Below, piece by piece: positions 39,803-47,963 of a DNA stretch of 52,765 nucleotides. Positions within the stretch are counted from its first letter, which is position 1. Each line of letters begins with the position of its first letter. Source of the DNA: Deltaproteobacteria bacterium (GTDB taxonomy: Bacteria; Myxococcota_A; UBA796; GCA-2862545); assembly GCA_006226595.1 (NCBI GenBank), contig SBGP01000102.1, positions 1 to 52,765 on the forward strand, written 5' to 3'. The notes under the pieces are model-generated. The model was given only the letters and a program-made list of their open reading frames with translations, was not told the origin of the DNA and did not search any database. The translations under genes were made by a program, and so were the position numbers.

Positions 39803-41784
39803 CGCTCACCCTCCTCGCACTGGCTGGACTCGCCTGGGGCCAGGACCCCTGGGGTGGGGCCGGGGGCGAGGAGGCTCCGTGGGATCCCGCACCCGAAACC
39901 CCGGCGCAAGCCCCGGCGCCCGCGCCAACGGCGGACTCGCCGTGGGATGCCGCTCCCGCTCGGCCCGCGCCCGTCGAGGCTTCCCCGTGGAAGCTCGCAT
40001 CGGCGGTGTCCTGGGAGAGCCCGTGGATGAAGCCGGCGCCCAGCCCGTGGATGCTGCCGGTGCCTCCGCCGCTGGATCTCGCACCGTGGTGGCGCATGCC
40101 CGAGCCGGATCCGTGGGCGGTGGCGACGCGTGAGCCCGATCCGTGGGGCGCACCGGCGGCACCGGCGCCTCAGCCCGTGCCGGTGGTCGAGCCGGCTCCC
40201 GTCGTCGACGATGGGTGGGGAGACGCGGGTAGCGATGATGCCGGTTGGGGCGAGGCCTCCAGCGACGAGGCGGGCTGGGGCGAGGCCTCGGCGGACGCTG
40301 CGGGCTGGGGCGACAGCGATGATGACGCCGGCTGGGGCGACGGCGATGACGCCGCGGGCTTCGGGGACGGCAGCGAGACGGCCCAGGCGTCGAGCACGCC
40401 GAAGAAGCAGCTTCCCGTGTGGATGCGCGACTTCGCCATCGGCGGTGCGGTCGAGACCCGCGAGTCGCTGTGGGTCGAGCGGCTCAAGGAGATGCCGCTC
40501 GCTTCCGCGCGCCAGTCCCTGGACCTCGAGCTCCGCTACTCCAAGGGCATCTTCCGCGGACGCGTCGCCGGACACGGCGAGGTCGACTTCGCGTACCTCC
40601 CCGCCCGCGAGTGGTGGACGCCGGACACGACCCAGACCTACGGCCACCAGGTCCTGCTGCGCGAAGCCTGGGTCTCGGTGTCGCCGTCCATCGTCGAGCT
40701 CGCCGTGGGCCGCCAGACCGTGGCCTGGGGCGACGGCCTCCTGCTCTCGCCCCTGGACCTGGTCGCGCCCAAGGACCAGCGCGAGCCCGGTCTCGCCGAG
40801 CTCGAGGACCTGCGCCTGCCGGTGACCATGCTGCGCCTCGGCGCCTACCCGGGCAACCACCGCTTCGAGTTCCTGTGGGTGCCCGAGTTCCACCCCGGCT
40901 TCCGCAGCCCGCCAGAGGGCCCGTACGGCTACGCCGAAGACCTGATCGCCCAGGCTCCCGACCTCGACCCGTCCGACGTCTACGACGGTCCCGACTTCCT
41001 CGGGAACATCATGGACCAGCTCTACGGCGAAGAGTTCGACCAGATGGTCGCCGAGCTGCTCGCGGAGAAGACCTACGCGTGGGACGACCGCAAGCGGGCC
41101 TTCGGACCCAAGTCACACCAGTTCTACTGGCGCTGGCGGGTGCGGGCGAACGGCGTCGACGCCGGCGTGTACGTGGCCAACGTGCTCGATCGGCAGGGCA
41201 CCATCGGCTTCCCCGATGCCCAGACCTTCATCGACGTGCCGGACCTCCAGCTGCCGCTGAACCACTACCGCTACAGCATTGTCGGCCACAGCGGCACCGC
41301 GTCCATCGGCAAGTTCCTCGTGCGGTGGGAGCAAAGCTTCGATCTGCACAAGCCCTTCAACACGGCCGACTTCGACACCCAGCCACCGCAGTTCTACGTG
41401 CGCCGCGGCGACCTGATGACGACGATGATCGGCGTGGGCAGCTCGCACATCCCGAACACCCAGATCGACATCGAGGCGATGAAGGGCGTGTGGCTCAAGG
41501 AGACCTTCTCCGAGACCTTCCTGCCTCAGGACGCGATCACCTGGGCGGCGCGAGGCAGCTGGACCGGCATGCGCGAGAAGCTGCGCCTGTCCGCCACGAG
41601 CCTCGTATTCGGCGCGGACGGTCGCTACGGCGGCCTGGTGCGCGGTGATGCGAGCTACGCCCTGCGCGACGGCCTGTGGGCGACGGTCGGCGGCATCCAC
41701 TACGCGCCTGGCCGCGAGAACGGCCCGCTGCTCGGCTTCGACACGCACGATCAGCTGTTCGTGCAGTCGCGCTTCAGCTTCTGA
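39799..41784 (+). CDS. Outer-membrane beta-barrel protein (DUF1302-like) with DPW/GWG-repeat N-terminal region
   Basis: 661 residues, GTG start. A short signal (1-14) is followed by 190 residues of low complexity: nine PW-containing units (DPWG, SPWD, SPWK, DPWA and so on) and then six GWGD/E or GFGD units in an Asp/Ser/Ala setting. From about residue 205 a barrel-like region begins with alternating strands, phrases such as AVGRQTVAWGDGLLLSPLDLV and a terminal aromatic FVQSRFSF, as in outer-membrane porins. Similar barrels accompany RND plus LolA-like genes and probably form the outer-membrane end of the same pathway. Confidence 0.78.
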   Translation: MTLTLLALAGLAWGQDPWGGAGGEEAPWDPAPETPAQAPAPAPTADSPWDAAPARPAPVEASPWKLASAVSWESPWMKPAPSPWMLPVPPPLDLAPWWRMPEPDPWAVATREPDPWGAPAAPAPQPVPVVEPAPVVDDGWGDAGSDDAGWGEASSDEAGWGEASADAAGWGDSDDDAGWGDGDDAAGFGDGSETAQASSTPKKQLPVWMRDFAIGGAVETRESLWVERLKEMPLASARQSLDLELRYSKGIFRGRVAGHGEVDFAYLPAREWWTPDTTQTYGHQVLLREAWVSVSPSIVELAVGRQTVAWGDGLLLSPLDLVAPKDQREPGLAELEDLRLPVTMLRLGAYPGNHRFEFLWVPEFHPGFRSPPEGPYGYAEDLIAQAPDLDPSDVYDGPDFLGNIMDQLYGEEFDQMVAELLAEKTYAWDDRKRAFGPKSHQFYWRWRVRANGVDAGVYVANVLDRQGTIGFPDAQTFIDVPDLQLPLNHYRYSIVGHSGTASIGKFLVRWEQSFDLHKPFNTADFDTQPPQFYVRRGDLMTTMIGVGSSHIPNTQIDIEAMKGVWLKETFSETFLPQDAITWAARGSWTGMREKLRLSATSLVFGADGRYGGLVRGDASYALRDGLWATVGGIHYAPGRENGPLLGFDTHDQLFVQSRFSF

Positions 41785-41788
41785 CGCG

Positions 41789-42391
41789 TCAGGTGAGGGT
41801 CGCGGCGAGGCCTCTGGCCAGCTGATCCACGACCTCCTCGAAGCGCGGACCGACGACGTCCGCGTTCAGCGAGAGCGCGAAGAACGCGGCAAAGCAGCCG
41901 AACACGAGGTCCTCATCGAGGTCCGCCGGGAGCATGCCCGCGGCCTTCCACCGCTGGAGCAGACCGCCGATCCACGCCTGGTCGCCCTCGCGATTGGCCT
42001 CGAGCACCGCGGGATCGAGGCGGCGCTGGAGCGCGAGCACGGTGCCGGGCTCGGTGAGCAGCCGCAGGAACGGTTCGTCGCGCAGGTGCACGGCCGCCGC
42101 TCGCGCGAAGGCCCCGATGCCGCCGGCGCCGTCTCCTCGCGCTTCGAAGGGCGCAAGCTCCGCCTCGACCGCGGCCCGATAGCGCAGCTCCTCGCGCTCG
42201 TGGATAGCGAAGAACAGGCTCTCCTTGCTGTCGAAGAGCAGGTAGAAGCTGCCCTTGCCGATACCGGCGGCCCGGGCGAGCTCGGCAATGGTGACCTTCG
42301 CGAGCCCGTGGCGCACGAACAGCGCGCGTCCCTCGCGCATGAGCAGATCGCGGATGCGAGCGTGCTCCTCGTCGGTCCAGGCGCGCGGCAT
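41789..42391 (-). CDS. TetR-family transcriptional regulator of the UbiB-like kinase operon
   Basis: 200 residues. Helix-turn-helix at about 17-60 (FVRHGLAKVTIAELARAAGIGKGSFYLLFDSKE, in its usual spacing). The C-terminal ligand domain is not assignable. ATG 42391 shares one base with the stop of the kinase gene (TGATG), so the two are translated together. The 10-8-10 inverted repeat at 43629-43656, inside the operon promoter, is the likely autoregulatory operator. Convergent with the beta-barrel gene, four bases between stops. Confidence 0.9.
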   Translation of the reverse strand: MPRAWTDEEHARIRDLLMREGRALFVRHGLAKVTIAELARAAGIGKGSFYLLFDSKESLFFAIHEREELRYRAAVEAELAPFEARGDGAGGIGAFARAAAVHLRDEPFLRLLTEPGTVLALQRRLDPAVLEANREGDQAWIGGLLQRWKAAGMLPADLDEDLVFGCFAAFFALSLNADVVGPRFEEVVDQLARGLAATLT

Positions 42392-43629
42392 CAGCCCTCC
42401 TCCAGCGCGGTGCGAAGCAGGGTCGCATACGCGCCTCGGGTACGCAGCCGCACGAGGACCGAGTGCAGGCCCCACTGCAGACGAGCGAGCCAGATCCACG
42501 GCGGTGGAATCGCCAGCCGGCGCAGGTTCGGGTTGGTGGGGCGCGAGAAGCGACTGGCCTCGGCGAGCAGCCCGGGCGTGAAGGCGTAGTCGTCGGTGAG
42601 GTAGGGCGCCCACAGCTGCCGCTGCATGGCCCAGTGCTCGTCGAAGTCGAAGCGGCGGGGATCGGGGACCATGCCGCTGTCGAGCACCGCCTCGCGAAAG
42701 CCCACGCGGTCGCCGTCGAGCACCGCGCACAGCTCGCGGCGGGTGGCGTCGAGCCAGGCGGACTCGAACTGCCTCACGCAGCCGAAGTCGAGGAAGACCA
42801 CGGCCCGCTCGGTGTACAGCTGGTTTCCGGGGTGTGGGTCGGCGTGGATGACCCCGTGGTGGAACATCGAGCGCCACGCGAAGCGCGCCAGGGTGAGGCC
42901 TGCCGCGTTCCGGGAGTCCGGGTCGGCATCGAGGAAGTCCTCGAGGGGCACGCCATCGCACCACCGCGTGGTGAGCACCGTCTCGGTCGAGTAGTCGGCG
43001 AGCACCTCGGGCACGCGCACCTCGGGATCATCGGCGAACCATGTGCGGAACTGACGCTGCCAGCGTGCCTCGTGGGCGTAGTCGCACTCTTCGACCAGGC
43101 GGTCCCGGAGGTCGTCGACGATGGCTTGCCCATCGACGCTGGATGCGAGGCCCGCGAGCCCTGCAAGGCGCCGGAGCTGCGTGACGTCCGCCTCGAAGGT
43201 CTCGCGAACCTCCGGGTACTGCACCTTCACGGCGACGTCGACATCGCCGAGCCGAGCGCGATGGACCTGGCCGATGCTCGCGGCGGCCACCGCAACCGGG
43301 TCGACGTCGAGGTCGGCCGCACGCGGTCCCAGGGCGGCATCCACGCGAGGGGCCAGCTCCAGCCAGGGCAGGGGAGACTGTCCGCGCTGGAGACGGGCGA
43401 GGCGAGCCTGGGTCTCGGGCGGCAGCGCGCCGTCCATGTACGACAGGATCTGGCCGACCTTCATCGCCATTCCCTTGAGCTCGTCGAGCTCGCCGAGCAG
43501 GGCTTCGCCGAGGAGCTCGGCGTCCTCGGGACGGTCGCGAAGCAGCCTGCGAACGCCAAAGCCCGCAGCCGAGGTGGCCACCTTGCGTAGGTGACGCGCT
43601 CGATCGCGGACTCGGCGTGGAATGGGCAT
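42391..43629 (-). CDS. UbiB/ABC1 (ADCK-type) atypical kinase
   Basis: 412 residues. Hallmarks: KVGQ (57-60) in the KxGQ helix that blocks the active site, the Ala-rich loop AAASIGQVH (115-123), VAVKVQYP with the lysine at 135, HGVIHADPHPGNQLY (catalytic loop) and FLDFGCVR (metal-binding DFG). UbiB-like ATPases support ubiquinone or isoprenoid lipid handling. No C-terminal membrane helices like those of E. coli UbiB are clear, so it may be a soluble ADCK relative. The ATG at 43629 has no Shine-Dalgarno; the promoter places transcription start at or near the A of ATG. Confidence 0.92.
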   Translation of the reverse strand: MPIPRRVRDRARHLRKVATSAAGFGVRRLLRDRPEDAELLGEALLGELDELKGMAMKVGQILSYMDGALPPETQARLARLQRGQSPLPWLELAPRVDAALGPRAADLDVDPVAVAAASIGQVHRARLGDVDVAVKVQYPEVRETFEADVTQLRRLAGLAGLASSVDGQAIVDDLRDRLVEECDYAHEARWQRQFRTWFADDPEVRVPEVLADYSTETVLTTRWCDGVPLEDFLDADPDSRNAAGLTLARFAWRSMFHHGVIHADPHPGNQLYTERAVVFLDFGCVRQFESAWLDATRRELCAVLDGDRVGFREAVLDSGMVPDPRRFDFDEHWAMQRQLWAPYLTDDYAFTPGLLAEASRFSRPTNPNLRRLAIPPPWIWLARLQWGLHSVLVRLRTRGAYATLLRTALEEG

Positions 43630-43663
43630 GTGACCAATCTAGTCAAATTGGTCACAGGGTCAA
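43629..43663 (-). promoter_or_regulatory. Leaderless promoter with embedded TetR operator
   Basis: On the minus strand TTGACC (43663-43658), a 16-base spacer, TAGATT (43641-43636), six bases, then the ATG at 43629. Overlying it is a perfect inverted repeat, TGTGACCAAT (43629-43638) and ATTGGTCACA (43647-43656), with an 8-bp spacer. The repeat covers the -10 box and the start site. Confidence 0.7.
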
Positions 43664-43746
43664 GGATGGATCAGCGGAGCTCGCCAGAGGCGAAGAAGCC
43701 ACAGCGGGAGGCGCAGTCAACAAGGCGGAGCTGGGCTCCACGGGCG

Positions 43747-44376
43747 TCAGCGAGTGGCGAGATAGTCGCCGTGGTCGTCCTGGGTTCGGATGCGCGCGAC
43801 CGACAGCTCGGCAGAGCGCATGGCCGCACGGTCACCGGCCCGGTTCAGCTGCCCCTCGTACGCGGCCACGGGAAGCATTGGGGTGAGCCTGGGGCCGGTC
43901 GCGGCCATCGCATGGGCCTCGGCGAGCTCACGCTGTGCGATCGCCACGCGCACGGCGGCGCGGTCGCGGCGGATGCGTGCACGGCTGGCCGTCATCTCGC
44001 TGTCGTGCCAGGCCTCGTGATCCTCGGCCTCCGCGAGGTTGCGCGCCAGGTCGTGGATCTGGGCACGCGCATCACTGGCGGCCAGGACGTGGTCCGAGCG
44101 ACGGTTGGCGCGGAATCGGTGCTCGGCCTTGCGCAGGTTGCGAGTGGCGGAGCGACACACGAAGCGCGCGGCCTTGCGGTCCTCGCGAAGGTCCGCTCGG
44201 GCGTCCTTGCTGCGCGCGAGGCTGGCGCGGGCGGCGACGACCTCGGCGCGCTCGTCGAGCACGCGGATGTCGGCGCCAGCGCGGTGCACGGCGTAGTCCG
44301 AGACATGGAACAGGGGGGCGGCACTCGCGACCTGGGTGGCGAGCAGGGCAAGACAACAGACAACAGCGCGGAACAT
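43747..44376 (-). CDS. Exported coiled-coil protein of unknown function
   Basis: 209 residues from ATG 44376 (GGAGG upstream); the longer frame to 44436 is not supported. Signal peptide 1-19 (ALLATQVASAA), then an almost entirely helical, Ala/Arg-rich body with heptad-like spacing (RNLRKAEHRFRANRRSDHV, AQIHDLARNLAEAEDHEA). It resembles no family I can name; OmpH-like periplasmic chaperones have a similar make-up but different motifs. It follows the E2-like gene on the same strand after 126 bp, including an AT-rich stretch that probably holds its own promoter. Confidence 0.65.
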   Translation of the reverse strand: MFRAVVCCLALLATQVASAAPLFHVSDYAVHRAGADIRVLDERAEVVAARASLARSKDARADLREDRKAARFVCRSATRNLRKAEHRFRANRRSDHVLAASDARAQIHDLARNLAEAEDHEAWHDSEMTASRARIRRDRAAVRVAIAQRELAEAHAMAATGPRLTPMLPVAAYEGQLNRAGDRAAMRSAELSVARIRTQDDHGDYLATR

Positions 44377-44502
44377 CAGGCCTCCAAAGGAACAGGTGAC
44401 AAAAACGTAGGAGGCCATCGGCGACGTTGCCACCAATCATTGATTTCAGGGCACTACGTCATGGATGAGCTTCTTGTTGATAGATTCAACGTTCCAGAGG
44501 CC

Positions 44503-45354
44503 TCAGTCGCGCTTCGGGATCGGTCCAAAATGGGCCTCGGGGTCCGCGAAGATCCGGGACAGGGTGCGGCTCATCTTCGCGGCGTGTGCCCCGTCGAGCA
44601 CGCGGTGGTCGAAGGTCGCGAACAGCTTCATCCGGCGTTCGACACGAATCGCGTCGGTCTCTTCGTCGACCACCGCCTCCTTGCGCACGGAGCCCATCGC
44701 GATGAGCAGCGGGACCCGGGAGTAGGGGACGAGCGGCACATAGGCCTCCTCGAGGCCCAGGGAGCCCACGTTCGTCACCATCACGCTGCCGAAGGGGTCC
44801 CGGGGCAGGCCCGCCCACCGCATGTCGAGGTTCAGCGTGTACAGCAGGGTCGAGATCACATCGAGGATCCACCCCACCGCGAAGCCGGGCAGGCTCTTGA
44901 AGGTCTTGCGCGTGTTCTCCTTCTCCTCGTCCTTGCCGGTGCGAACCCGCTCGGCGACGCGCTCGAACTCGTCCTGGATGTCGGCCACCGACTTCTTGTC
45001 CGCCTGACGGATGGTGAGTCCGGACAAGTCGATCTCGCCGGTCTGAGGGTCGGTCACCATCACCTGGAAGAACACGTCCACGTCCTTGCGCAGGTAGATG
45101 CGGTGAAAGCGCAGGATGGCGTTCGCGTCGGGCATCTCCGCGAGCACCAGTCCCACCGCCTTCGCCATCAAGTGGGTGAGCGTGAGGTGGCGCCCGGTCG
45201 CCTCACGGTAGCGGTCGATGTAGTCGAGGACCGGATCGACGCGGAGCGCGAGGCTCCCGTACACGCTCGGGTCCTTGGTGGTCTTCCAGGTTCCGAGCGC
45301 GATCATGCGGAAGCTGGAGACGTTGCGCTTGAGGGTGAGTTCGGTGTTCGGCAT
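44503..45354 (-). CDS. Stand-alone 2-oxoacid dehydrogenase-type E2 acyltransferase domain
   Basis: 283 residues matching only the catalytic domain of E2 enzymes. The catalytic histidine H250 lies in FDHRVLDGAHAAK, the family's DHRxxDG motif. TNVGSLGLEEAYVPLVP (194-210) fits the strand after the active-site channel. There is no lipoyl domain and no E1/E3-binding domain, so it cannot be a normal dehydrogenase core. It may acylate another carrier; such single-domain copies occur in several myxobacteria. TAGCCT lies six bases before the ATG with no ribosome site, so it may be leaderless. Divergent from the CarH-like gene. Confidence 0.85.
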   Translation of the reverse strand: MPNTELTLKRNVSSFRMIALGTWKTTKDPSVYGSLALRVDPVLDYIDRYREATGRHLTLTHLMAKAVGLVLAEMPDANAILRFHRIYLRKDVDVFFQVMVTDPQTGEIDLSGLTIRQADKKSVADIQDEFERVAERVRTGKDEEKENTRKTFKSLPGFAVGWILDVISTLLYTLNLDMRWAGLPRDPFGSVMVTNVGSLGLEEAYVPLVPYSRVPLLIAMGSVRKEAVVDEETDAIRVERRMKLFATFDHRVLDGAHAAKMSRTLSRIFADPEAHFGPIPKRD

Positions 45355-45448
45355 GGCCGGAGGCTACCGCGTGGAGCCCGCGAGGAGGAGGGCTGTTCCC
45401 GAAGGCCGAACATGGGTTATTCAAAGCTTGTTCAAGCCGGAGGAAACC

Positions 45449-46288
45449 CTGGCGTCCAGCGGACTCAGTATCGGCGCAGTCTCACAGCTCACGGGCATCC
45501 CCGCGCCCACGCTTCGCACGTGGGAGATGCGCTATGGCGTGCCTCGCACCACGCGAACTGCGGGTGGCCAGCGCGTGTACGACCCCGAGGTCGTCGACTT
45601 CCTGGGGCTGGTTCAGCGTGCGATGGACCAGGGTTTGCGCCCGGCGCAGGCTCTCGGCATGTCCATGGACGAGCTGCGGGGCGTGCTCGGCGTGTCGTCG
45701 CGTCCGTCCGGGTGGCTCGAGGCCGCGCGGGCGCTGGACGGCGAGGCACTGCATCGGCTGATGGTGCGCGACTACTCGCGACTGGGCGGGCATCGCTTCG
45801 TGACCGAGCGAGCGGTGCCGTTCCTCGCCTCCCTCGGCGAGGCCTGGGCAGGCGGCGAGCTCGGCGTGCACCACGAGCACCTGGCCTCGGCGAGGCTGTC
45901 GTCGTTCGTCGGGGAGCGCTGGCGGGAGATCTCGGCGAGCGGCGAGGGGCGTCCGGTGGTGCTGCTGTGCCTCCCGGGCGAAGTGCACACGCTCGGGCTC
46001 GAGCTCGCGGCGCTCGTGGCGGCCTGCGCGGGACGCAAGGTGATTCTGCTCGGCTCGCTGCCCCCGCAGTCCGCGCGCGAAGCGGTGCAATCGACCGACG
46101 CCTCGGCGGTGCTCGTGAGCGTGAGTGCTCCGCGGAGCGCCCGGGGCCTCGAGGATCTCGACGAGCTGATGGCGGCGATCGGCGGGCTGGTTCCCGTGTA
46201 TGCCGGAGGTGCCGGCCTCGAGGGTCACGGGGGCGTGCGAGTCCTGAGTGACTTCGAGGCGCTGGCCGACGCACTGCGCGGGCGTTGA
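45449..46288 (+). CDS. CarH/LitR-type MerR regulator with B12-binding photoreceptor domain
   Basis: 279 residues counted from CTG 45449. A MerR helix-turn-helix covers 6-75 (LSIGAVSQLTGIPAPTLRTWEMRYG). A helical linker holds W133 and, nine residues on, E143-H144 (W-x9-EH), the motif that caps adenosylcobalamin in CarH. The Rossmann domain follows with E178-V-H180-x-x-G183, where H180 would be the lower cobalt ligand. All light-sensing residues are therefore kept. CarH represses in the dark as a tetramer and releases DNA in light. The start is unsure: CCGGAGG at 45438-45443 points to CTG 45449, and TTG 45428 is the other choice. No in-frame ATG has a ribosome site. Confidence 0.82.
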   Translation: MASSGLSIGAVSQLTGIPAPTLRTWEMRYGVPRTTRTAGGQRVYDPEVVDFLGLVQRAMDQGLRPAQALGMSMDELRGVLGVSSRPSGWLEAARALDGEALHRLMVRDYSRLGGHRFVTERAVPFLASLGEAWAGGELGVHHEHLASARLSSFVGERWREISASGEGRPVVLLCLPGEVHTLGLELAALVAACAGRKVILLGSLPPQSAREAVQSTDASAVLVSVSAPRSARGLEDLDELMAAIGGLVPVYAGGAGLEGHGGVRVLSDFEALADALRGR

Positions 46289-46296
46289 GTCAACAG

Positions 46297-46326
46297 ATGT
46301 CATGCGCTGTCGGCCGGCGATGACAT
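46297..46326. promoter_or_regulatory. Inverted repeat after the CarH-like gene
   Basis: ATGTCAT (46297-46303) and ATGACAT (46320-46326) are perfect arms. With one bulged base the match extends outwards to CAACA/TGTTG. It starts nine bases after the stop. There is no T-run, so it could be an operator or a weak terminator. Confidence 0.4.
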
Positions 46327-46361
46327 TGTTGCAGATCATGCCGTCCCGTTGCGGATCGTAG

Positions 46362-46408
46362 AGCCCTACGCATAGGGCTTGCACAAGTGAGTAGGGATTG
46401 AATAGGCT
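46362..46408 (+). promoter_or_regulatory. Probable promoter and operator of the DUF4397 lipoprotein gene
   Basis: TTGCAC (46379-46384), 18 bases, TAGGCT (46403-46408) form a plausible sigma-70 promoter 27 bases before the start. A perfect 7-4-7 inverted repeat, AGCCCTA-CGCA-TAGGGCT (46362-46379), abuts and touches the -35 box, an operator position. The upstream CarH-like protein is a natural candidate to bind it. Confidence 0.5.
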
Positions 46409-46434
46409 TTGCATGTCTTTCAGGAGGATGTCCC

Positions 46435-47892
46435 ATGCGAACCCTACTCACTCTCTCTCTCGCCCTGACCATGACCGCGTGCAACGGCACCGATGACGGT
46501 ACGGACGACACCACGGACGATGCGGTCACCGACGACACCGGGATGACCGAGGACACCGGCGAGGTCGCCGAGGTCTCTGCGGTTCGCGTCGTCCACGCGA
46601 GCCCCGGTGCGCCGCCGGTCGACGTGTACGTGGCCGGCAGTGCGGACCCGCTGATCTCGGACCTCGCCTACGGCGAGACGACGTCGTTCACCGACCTGCC
46701 CCACGGCAGCTACGACCTCGAGCTCCGCGCGGCGGGCTCCGCCTCGGACAGCGCGCCGGCGTACACCCAGACCGTCGAGGTTGCGGGCGACATGCCGATC
46801 ACGGTGGTCGCGCACGGCCTGCTCGGTGGTAGCGGCGCCGAGGCCTTTACGCTCACCCCCTTCGTCGAAGATTTCGCCACCCCGGCGTCCGGTACGGCGC
46901 GTGTACGCATCCTCCATGCATCGCCGACGGCGCCGGCGGTGGCGATCGACGTGGGCAACGACGGCACCCCCGAGCTCTCCGACGTCGGCTACGGCGCTGA
47001 TTCCGGCGCCGCGGGCGTCGAGCTTCCGGCCGGCGAGTCGATCGCCATCGGCATCTGGGCGGGTGAGACCTCCCTCTCCCGGGTGACCTCGTTCACCACC
47101 CCGGCCCTGCCCGATGGCGGCGAGCTCTGGGTGATCGCGACCGGCCTGCTCGAGGACCTGGCCCGCGAGGAGACCGGCTTCTCCCTGCTTGCCGTCGCGC
47201 CGACCGGCTCGATCGGCTTCATCAAGCAGGACCCCGTCGTGTACGCGCTCCACGCCGGAGCCGACGCGCCTGCGGTCGACATCTTCGCGGGTACCACGGA
47301 GCTCGTCGACAACGCGGCCTTCGGTGACATCTCCGCGCCGGTTCGCGTGCCGCCGGGAAGCTACGACCTCGAGTTCTACGCCCACACCGTCGGCTCCACC
47401 AAGCCGGGTGTGAGCCCCGCGGCGGTCCAGAGCACGCCGGAGCTCGCAGCGGGTGAGCGCTACCTGGCGATTGCCACCGGATTCCTCTCCGACACGCCGG
47501 CCTTCCAGCTGGTGCCCATCGCCGAGGGCTTCGAGGGCGACGGCAGCGACGCGCGTCTCCGCGTGGTCCATGCCTCCCCCGACGCCCCGACCGTCGACAT
47601 CGGCACGGTCGCGTCCGGTGTGCTCACCCCGGTCGCCGACTTCTCGGGTGCGTCCTTCGGCGACGCCTCGGCGGCGGGGGGCGTCGGCCTGCCCACCGGT
47701 AGCTACGACATCGGCGTCGCGGCTGCGAACAGCACGTCTCCGCTGTTCACGTTCTCGGGCCTCGGCCTGGTCGCGGGCGACCAGATCACCGCGGTCGCCG
47801 CGGGTTCGGTCACCGCGGGCGAGTTCCAGCTCATGCTCGTCGACATGTCCGCCGAGCCGTGGGGTGTGGTCGCCGTGACCCCGGACCTCTAG
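46435..47892 (+). CDS. DUF4397-repeat lipoprotein
   Basis: 485 residues. The signal peptide ends in LTMTAC with the lipidated cysteine at 16, followed by a Thr/Asp spacer to about 45. Four DUF4397 repeats of about 105 residues begin at VRVVHASPGAPPVDVYV (near 50), VRILHASPTAPAVAIDV (near 159), VYALHAGADAPAVDIFA (near 266) and LRVVHASPDAPTVDIG (near 375); each ends near a Tyr-Asp turn such as SYDLEL. The repeats form extracellular beta domains of unknown role. AGGAGG precedes the ATG. Placed right after the light/B12 regulator gene. Confidence 0.88.
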   Translation: MRTLLTLSLALTMTACNGTDDGTDDTTDDAVTDDTGMTEDTGEVAEVSAVRVVHASPGAPPVDVYVAGSADPLISDLAYGETTSFTDLPHGSYDLELRAAGSASDSAPAYTQTVEVAGDMPITVVAHGLLGGSGAEAFTLTPFVEDFATPASGTARVRILHASPTAPAVAIDVGNDGTPELSDVGYGADSGAAGVELPAGESIAIGIWAGETSLSRVTSFTTPALPDGGELWVIATGLLEDLAREETGFSLLAVAPTGSIGFIKQDPVVYALHAGADAPAVDIFAGTTELVDNAAFGDISAPVRVPPGSYDLEFYAHTVGSTKPGVSPAAVQSTPELAAGERYLAIATGFLSDTPAFQLVPIAEGFEGDGSDARLRVVHASPDAPTVDIGTVASGVLTPVADFSGASFGDASAAGGVGLPTGSYDIGVAAANSTSPLFTFSGLGLVAGDQITAVAAGSVTAGEFQLMLVDMSAEPWGVVAVTPDL

Positions 47893-47925
47893 GTCCCGAC
47901 AGGTTTGGTGTCCCCCGGGGCACCT

Positions 47926-47963
47926 GAACGGCGGAAGTCGCGTGGGGGCGGCTTCCGCCGTTC
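47926..47963 (+). terminator. Long perfect hairpin after the DUF4397 gene
   Basis: GAACGGCGGAAG (47926-47937) and CTTCCGCCGTTC (47952-47963) form a perfect 12-bp stem with a 14-base loop, 34 bases after the stop. There is no T-run, so termination may be factor-aided or the hairpin may protect the 3' end. Confidence 0.55.

Noticed and set aside
45353-45448. ATG 45353 as the start of the CarH-like gene
   Set aside because: It overlaps the divergent E2 start codon, adds Arg-rich residues unlike MerR proteins and has no ribosome site; CTG 45449 or TTG 45428 fit better.
43591-46251. 886-residue open frame spanning several genes on the plus strand
   Set aside because: It crosses four supported genes and an operator region and shows no domain.
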